This document shows, in pieces, positions 58,425 through 64,000 of a stretch of DNA of 64,000 nucleotides (position 1 is its first letter; each line of letters begins with the position of its first letter). Below the pieces are notes generated by a model. That model was not told where the DNA came from. It ran no database searches and worked only from the letters and a program-made list of their open reading frames with translations. Position numbers and translations under genes: made by a program. The stretch covers positions 63,912,777-63,976,776 of the forward strand of contig CM057002.1 in NCBI GenBank assembly GCA_029891345.1, written 5' to 3'. The stretch comes from Dryococelus australis. Taxonomy: Eukaryota; Arthropoda; Insecta; Phasmatodea; Phasmatidae.

Positions 58425-58515
58425 TTATACCTAGAGTGGAATACGAACCTGGACTCGCCGTATACGTGAAATGACGAGAAACCGAGTGGACTTGAGGCCA
58501 ATGTCGAGACTATTT
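58425..58515 (-). mobile_element. tRNA-like SINE head
   Basis: On the minus strand, an A-box-like TTGGCCTCAAGTCC (58500) and a B-box CAGGTTCGTATTCC (58440-58453) are about 50 bp apart, as in a tRNA. The 5' end and any body are not resolved. Confidence 0.4.
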
Positions 58516-59026
58516 ACTATACCAAAAGTCTCATACGAAACAATATATGTGGTATACGTACTTGTGTGTGTGTGTTACGAACCTTCTCAGACACTAGACG
58601 ACCATTGAATGGCAGTGACAGGTCTGAAAAACCTACACGTATTCAACTCATTGTGTGCTTAAGAACTTCCGTAAATATGAACTTGATTATTTATAAGGCA
58701 GTGACTTAGAAGAGTTTGAGAGTGACTTGTTATGATCGCCGTCAGAAAGTGATGGCACTGGCTTTCATGTAGAATTTCCGTGTGTCTGAAGCAAGCAGTC
58801 AACAGCACTAAAAACATCACATCAAAGCAGTTTACAAATAAACAAAAAATTTTAATATGTGACAAATCAGCATTAAAAGCGTTTTAAATCTTTTACAGAA
58901 CTCACTGGACGTAATAGTCACTTACAAAATGCTCAGTATACAATAAATCAGATGTATAATATGTTTTAGTAATTTATTAACGACCCTGATTATGTAGGGT
59001 TGCTTACGTTATTAATTAGCGTAAAA
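58516..59026. other. No supported feature
   Basis: AT-rich with a short TG run at 58564-58574. Confidence 0.4.
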
Positions 59027-60375
59027 TAGGGGAAAGGCACCTCAGTGCGCAGCCCCTAAGAGTGCGCAGTGCCATTTCATGGCCTCAGTGTGTGAGGCAA
59101 GTGTATGGTGTGAAACTTGCAGTTACTCAAGACTATTTGCAGATTTGACATGTGAGAGAACAATTTTTGTTACTTTGATGTGATATTTAAAGGACATGAG
59201 TTAAGCTTTGCCATGCAGGTAAACGAAGGTTCAGTCATTGTGCGTACATTATGTAACAGCCATGGTTCCAAGCATTCATGGCGATTTAAAACGTTGTGCT
59301 TTTGCGAAATTTGCTGCTATCTATCGGTTATTTCAGAAATCTCGTGTACATCCCCAAAGAGTGCGCAAATAGATTGTCCACAAGAGTGCGCGCGCACTCT
59401 TTGGAGCAACGCGTGCACTCTTTGGAAACAGTTATAAGTTTTTTGTATTGATGAACTGGTTTATATATGTTTCAGAATGTCATCGTCGTATAAGGCAGGT
59501 AGGTAATTGGGCTTAACCTCTCGTCAACACCGAGGTCATTAGAGACGGCGTCGTATAAGAGAACGTCAGACAGTAAGTTGATATTTACAAACGAATTGTT
59601 AAATGCAGAAAGACGAAGAATACAAAATTGGGAAAATCAAAGTCACAGTGAATTGTGGACACAAAGGAATCAACACTAAGAAAACGTCGTAAAACTGTGA
59701 GTACAAACACGGACCAAATACCCTCGACTAGCGACGAGAGTCATGACGTTGTATTCGATTTTCCTGGCTGTAGTGATAATATTTCACCTAGAGCCACTGA
59801 GGTTGGTAGAGCGACTAGTGAAATATTTCTCGAGCCTGAAGCACTTACTTGTGAATCAAGTAAGGGTAATGACGAAGAAAGCAGCCCTCCCAATGGCACT
59901 ATGAATAACAGGCCTACTATAACAGAAAATAACGAAGCAACAGCAATCTCTCCAGCAGAACTCACTTCTCTTCCCAAATCAGAGAAAAAGAAAAGGAAGG
60001 AAATCAGAGGTAATGACAAGCTCTCCATTAAAAAATATTCTTTTACTTGCGAATGACAAGAAAAAGGCATGAGATTCAGGGATGCATAATAAAAGGGGAA
60101 TATCTCCACGTCCAGTAAAGAATATAACATCATGAAAGACAGTAGAGAGTGATATATTCCGCCCAGGATGCGATGAGATATACACTGAGTCTATCTTTGA
60201 AGACTGGATACAGTGTATCAAATGCCAACAAAGATGGCACGAGCAATGTTCGTCATTTGAAGGAGGTTAAATATTTACATGTGACGAGTTTTGAATGCGC
60301 ACTCTTTGGGTACGTACTGCGCACCCAAAGAATGCGCAATCTTAGAAGCTAGGGCTCCTAAGATTGCGCATTTGC
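59027..60375 (+). mobile_element. Pogo-like element with subterminal AGAGTGCGC repeats
   Basis: The motif AGAGTGCGC and its inverse occur in three groups: 59040-59072, 59353-59425 (with the perfect 20-bp palindrome AAGAGTGCGCGCGCACTCTT at 59382-59401) and 60293-60375 (CGCACTCTTTGGGTACG, TGCGCAATCTTAG and its inverse). The groups lie on both sides of a transposase relic, as expected of subterminal binding sites. The left end seems to be GGGGAAAGGCACCTCAGTGC; a similar GGGAAAGGCACACAAGAGAG starts again at 60509, so the right boundary is unclear. Confidence 0.6.
59655..60320 (+). pseudogene. C-terminal relic of a pogo/Tigger-type transposase
   Basis: The 133-codon frame at 59655-60056 is a polar, Ser/Thr/Glu-rich linker that ends ISPAELTSLPKSEKKKRKEI. 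After a frameshift, LKNILLLANDKKKA follows, then a gap and, near 60170, CDEIYTES, EDWIQCIKCQQRWHEQCSSF, a stop, and FTCDEF. This order is characteristic of DDE-type pogo transposases of insects, in which a basic KRK-rich tail precedes a PHD-like Cys/His finger (WIQCxxCxxWxHExC). The DDE core itself is not present in this window. Stops at 60054, 60086 and later make it dead. The assignment is from remembered patterns. Confidence 0.65.
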
Positions 60376-60698
60376 AATTATTTGGTTTTTTGCATTTTGG
60401 AAAAATTAGAACATGTCTATATGATTGGGCCTGTAAGCACGAGATTATAATTGCTCAATAAAACGCCATGTGCATGAACCATATTATATATATATATATA
60501 TATATATAGGGAAAGGCACACAAGAGAGCGCACCTAACAAATCGACCCCCTTTACTGCTACTGTTTATAGTGAAAAAATATGGTTCATGCACATGGCGTT
60601 TTATTGAGCAATTATAATCTCGTGCTTACAGGCCCAATCATATAGACATGTTCTAATTTTTCCAAAATGCAAAAAACCAAATAATTGCAAATGCGCAA
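60364..60698. repeat. Perfect inverted repeat, 122-bp arms, 91-bp loop
   Basis: I checked arm 60364-60485 against arm 60577-60698 base by base: the inverse is identical at all 122 positions with no gap. The arms start TTGCGCATTTGCAATTATTT. The loop (60486-60576) holds a TA run and GGGAAAGGCACACAAGAGAG. The left arm continues the 3' part of the pogo-like element. Confidence 0.97.
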
Positions 60699-60738
60699 AT
60701 ATATATATATATATAATATATATATATATATACATATA
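60699..60738 (+). repeat. TA-rich microsatellite
   Basis: TA runs interrupted by AATA and ACA follow the right arm of the inverted repeat. Confidence 0.9.
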
Positions 60739-60869
60739 TTAAATACAGGATGATAAACGTCTCGCCCGGTAGTTTAAAATATAACTTCGTAACTCTAATC
60801 TAAGTGTTTACATATTCCTACAGACAGATTATCAAATTTGTCATATTGTTAGAAATTATTTATTGAAAC

Positions 60870-62525
60870 CCTGAACGTGGGCCCCAATCAATTAAAACAA
60901 GAAATTACTGATATAACTAATGAGCCTACTTTCCTCAACGTGGGTGCGATCAGTTTTTAAATAATGTCTTTAAACCTGAGTTGATGGGTATGACTTGTCT
61001 CGTTGAAAGCAATATCATAAGAGATGTAACCAGAATCATATGCAACAGTAATGAGGTAATTTCAAATACACACGTGCCTTTTCCAGGACCCGAACCCAGA
61101 AAACCTCGTACCATAAGCTAGTGTGCATTCAACTGCGTTACGGAAGTCGGCTTCCAGCATCAACTTCTTATTTAATCAGTCTAATGTTTCTAATGATAGG
61201 ACTTACAAACCTTAAATATTAACAGGGCCGTCGTTTTTAAAATATGTGAATTAGCCATTTAAAACGTGAAAGTTTAGATTGCCTACCATAGCGCTACTTG
61301 TGACCAGAATTAGGTAAATATCCGTTGATTGATCCCTGAGATACGGCTTAAAACATCCGTATTTTTCATGAGGTGATTTTCATAAATGGAAGACAAAAAT
61401 GTTATGTATTATCACATGCACTGATTGTATACTGCCACTATACATAGTTAAGCTAAAACCAATTACCTAGTTTCGTAGATATAGCACGCTAAGTAACTAT
61501 TCTGAAACTTACTGTAACGCATTAAAGAATGTTGTATATTATTATATGCCCTAACACAGTAAAACTTCTTCGCCGAATTTGTTACGAAAGAATTGATACT
61601 TTGAAATAAATACTTAATTCATATTATGGTGCTAACTTACAAACTGACAGAGAAATGAGGTTCTGAATAGATAAATTTGATGGTTGTAATAAATACTGCC
61701 AAAATGCAAAGTTAGGTTGCAATTTGTTTCTTTGATATAATATACTAAGCTTAAATATTTATGTAGCCACCACTTACAAAATAAGTGCCTGGCATTTACA
61801 TTAACTGCCGTAGTACTTCTTTTTGCCCAATTTTTTAATTATTGGTTAATATTTTTTACCGGAACATACTTTACTTATTCAAGTGGCGTTATCTTACAAA
61901 ATGACTGACGAAAGTGACTATGTGTTGCCATATATAATGCTTGTAACATATACTTTCAGCATAGAAAATTTGGTCAAAATTGGTTAAGTGGTATGGCAGA
62001 TATACATGAAATAAACTTAAAATATTTGTGTCACCGACATTTTGAAAATAAGTACCTTTTCATGTTCAGTTACTTTAGTTTACCTGGCCTGTCTTGGTAT
62101 TACTTACATGCCAAATCGGGTGAGAATTTCTTTGATAGCTTTCGAGACATAATTAAAAAATCTTTATTTTTTTATTTGGCGGTATCTTCCAAAATGGCGT
62201 ACTAACAACAATGTACATTTCAAATTTTAATGTTAACTGATGCTCTGCTAGCACACCAAATTTGGTTTGAATGAGGTATCACCATAAATATTTAAATGAC
62301 CGCCGTTTGGAAGTGGCTGGTATGTTTGAAAACTATAAAAGTCAGTTATCCTTAAGTACCTACTGTATAAGAACAGAATTTGGTGAAACTCGGTAGACGC
62401 GTTCAAAAATTTAAAAGAGACACACACACATGCACACACGCGCACACACATCTACACACTTTTTAACACAGCAACAGGCAGGAAAGTGATCTCATTCGGA
62501 CAGTAGGCTAAAAATATTTCTAGAA
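60870..62525 (+). repeat. Composite long repeat, copy 2, with about four 285-bp units
   Basis: Collinear with 10770-13082. The left part holds a minus-strand tRNA-like stretch at 60960-61150 (A-box-like GTAACGCAGTTGAATGC, B-box GGGTTCGGGTCC), better preserved than in copy 1. Units begin near 61250, 61500, 61785 and 62050. The tail has GACGCGTTCAAAAATT, (CA)n at 62420-62450 and GAAAGTGATCTCATTC. Copy 1 has about two more units, so unit number varies between copies. Confidence 0.7.
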
Positions 62526-62733
62526 TAAATTTTTCAAAATAATAAATTTTATAGCAAAAAAAATACTTTCTAATAATATAAGGAAGACATACAGGTAGTC
62601 CCAATCTGAACTTCTGGAACCAATGAGTGGAGGTCTGTTCGTTCACAACATCAACATATCCGCAAAGACATGACTTGTTCGGCGACTTGAGGCTATTGCA
62701 GACAAGCTTACTCTTTAAAGTCATAAAGAAGAC

Positions 62734-62970
62734 TATAGGCTATTCACGGTTAAGTGAGCACTTTTGAAAGCCCCTTCATTTGCAATAGTAGTCGATAAAT
62801 AAATTTTGTTTTAGCCTCAGACGCTAACTTCCAAGTGCGGTTGAATATACACACTGGGTTTATTACTTACATAGCAATATTTATTTTAAAAGGTGGTTAA
62901 AGGATAAATCAAGGCTGAAATGAAGAAGTAGCTAGGGCTTCAAAAGTGCTCACTTTACCGTGAACAGCCT
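62734..62970. mobile_element. Short MITE with MITE-A ends and a different interior
   Basis: Left end TATAGGCTATTCACGGTTAA then GTGAGCACTTTTGAAAG; right end CTTCAAAAGTGCTCACTTTA then CCGTGAACAGCCT. Both ends are close to the family consensus, but the 160-bp interior shares nothing obvious with the 410-430-bp copies. A subfamily mobilised by the same transposase is likely. Confidence 0.85.
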
Positions 62971-64000
62971 GAACCTCTACAACTCCATTTCTCTTTGCCA
63001 GTGCTCGAGATGTGATTGCTGGATCCTGACGCTGCTCTACATACACCTCGTTTCACCCTCATAGGTCCTCAAGACTCCTTTGTTAAGAACCTCTCAAATC
63101 TCCCTCTCTACTCCGTTTGCTCCGTCGAAGCGGAGGCGAATGCGTCTGTTTCCAAGACGAGCAAAGGTAAGCAAATTTGATTCCGACACCGCATTCAAAA
63201 TCATGTTTCTGCCAAGGAACCTCAGAAGTGATTCGGTTCGTTAGGAGGTGTCCAGAAGACGTGTCACTTATGGAGCTGAGATCTTACTCTTTGTGACTTG
63301 TCCTTGCTCATGAATTGTGCTTGACGTGTACCTCTGAGTGTGCTCACGGGACTTTGGTCCTTATTGATTCGCGTATTGCCATCTGTACCTCCAGATAGTA
63401 ACGAGTGTGAAGTTGATGCCTTTCTGACTTTTGTACGTTTGGATATTTACAACTGCTTACTCTCCAGAATAATTGTTTTTCCCAGTGGAAAACCCGCAGA
63501 CATTTTCCATTATTAAAGTACTGTGTCTGTAGTACCTTGGTAGGTTAACAAGTAATTAACTTACATATATTATGATTGGTTTGATTTTACTGTCTGCTTT
63601 AATACTTCGTCTTCTTTGCTGATGGTTGAGGTGTGATTAAGATTTGGGGTTTAACAAATTCACATATCAGTCGAGTTCTCCGTTCCATTGACAGACCTCA
63701 GTCATGTTTCTGTACTTGATTGAACCGGTTTTTGCTAATAAATTATTCCAAATAATACGTACACATTATCGTATGTTTTATACCAACTATTCGAGATATT
63801 TTAAATTTGAAGGTAATGTTTGAAGTCCAAGCTGAAAAACCTGCACTTAATATTTAAGGCCTCGATTTGTGGCTAAGAATGATCTCACCTGACCCGGTGG
63901 TTTGTAGTGAGTTAGAGTGCAAATTGTACATCATAAATCATGTTATAAGAAACATAATGTTAAGTTTTTGAGGTTCAGCCACGAAAGTGCATTATACTGA
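62971..64000. other. No supported feature
   Basis: Somewhat less AT-rich at 62.99-63.40 kb, without open frames of note or recognisable repeats. Confidence 0.4.

Noticed and set aside
63868-63920. ACCCGGTGGTTTGTAGTGAG as a SINE head
   Set aside because: No B-box within range.

Overview
The window looks like intergenic or intronic DNA from a large, AT-rich, repeat-laden arthropod genome, most likely an insect. I find no intact host protein-coding gene, no functional tRNA or rRNA gene and no CRISPR-like array. What can be recognised is almost entirely decayed mobile DNA: Ty3/gypsy gag and pol relics, mariner, pogo-like and DUF4817-associated transposase fragments, several TIR/MITE families and tRNA-derived SINEs. 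The SINE style and its chance translations at 1.95-2.19 and 47.05-47.38 kb resemble what I remember from stick-insect (Phasmatodea) assemblies. That placement is inference, not proof.

Layout. 0-10 kb: transposase relic, a TTAA-flanked MITE, a SINE, a second SINE with a perfect 13-bp target duplication, a 10-bp tandem array, and a TIR element at 8.9-9.6 kb. 10-14 kb: a 2.3-kb composite repeat containing degenerate units of about 285 bp. 14-19 kb: a fold-back element and a 46-unit 18-bp minisatellite that encodes a 301-codon Tyr-rich reading frame. 19-23 kb: nothing recognisable. 23.3-26.4 kb: a CpG-rich island, then a pile-up of MITEs. 27-28.8 kb: broken Ty3/gypsy pol. 29-41 kb: mostly featureless, with a gag relic at 34.9-35.6 kb and a possible 5' exon near 40.1 kb. 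41.4-43.7 kb: long-TIR element and a paired repeat with a 51-A run. 46.6-47.4 kb: MITE plus SINE. 51-55.4 kb: tandem repeats, a GC-rich segment, a TIR element and a DUF4817-type transposase split by a MITE. 56-58 kb: mariner relic split by another element. 59-60.7 kb: pogo-like relic and a perfect 122-bp inverted repeat. 60.9-63 kb: second copy of the composite repeat and a short MITE.

The elements do not form a pathway. They form layers: older transposase genes (mariner, DUF4817 type) interrupted by younger non-autonomous elements, and shared families (one MITE family with nine copies, a TTAA family with three, the composite repeat with two long copies) that tie distant parts of the window together. 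All coordinates of element edges are by eye and may be off by several bases.
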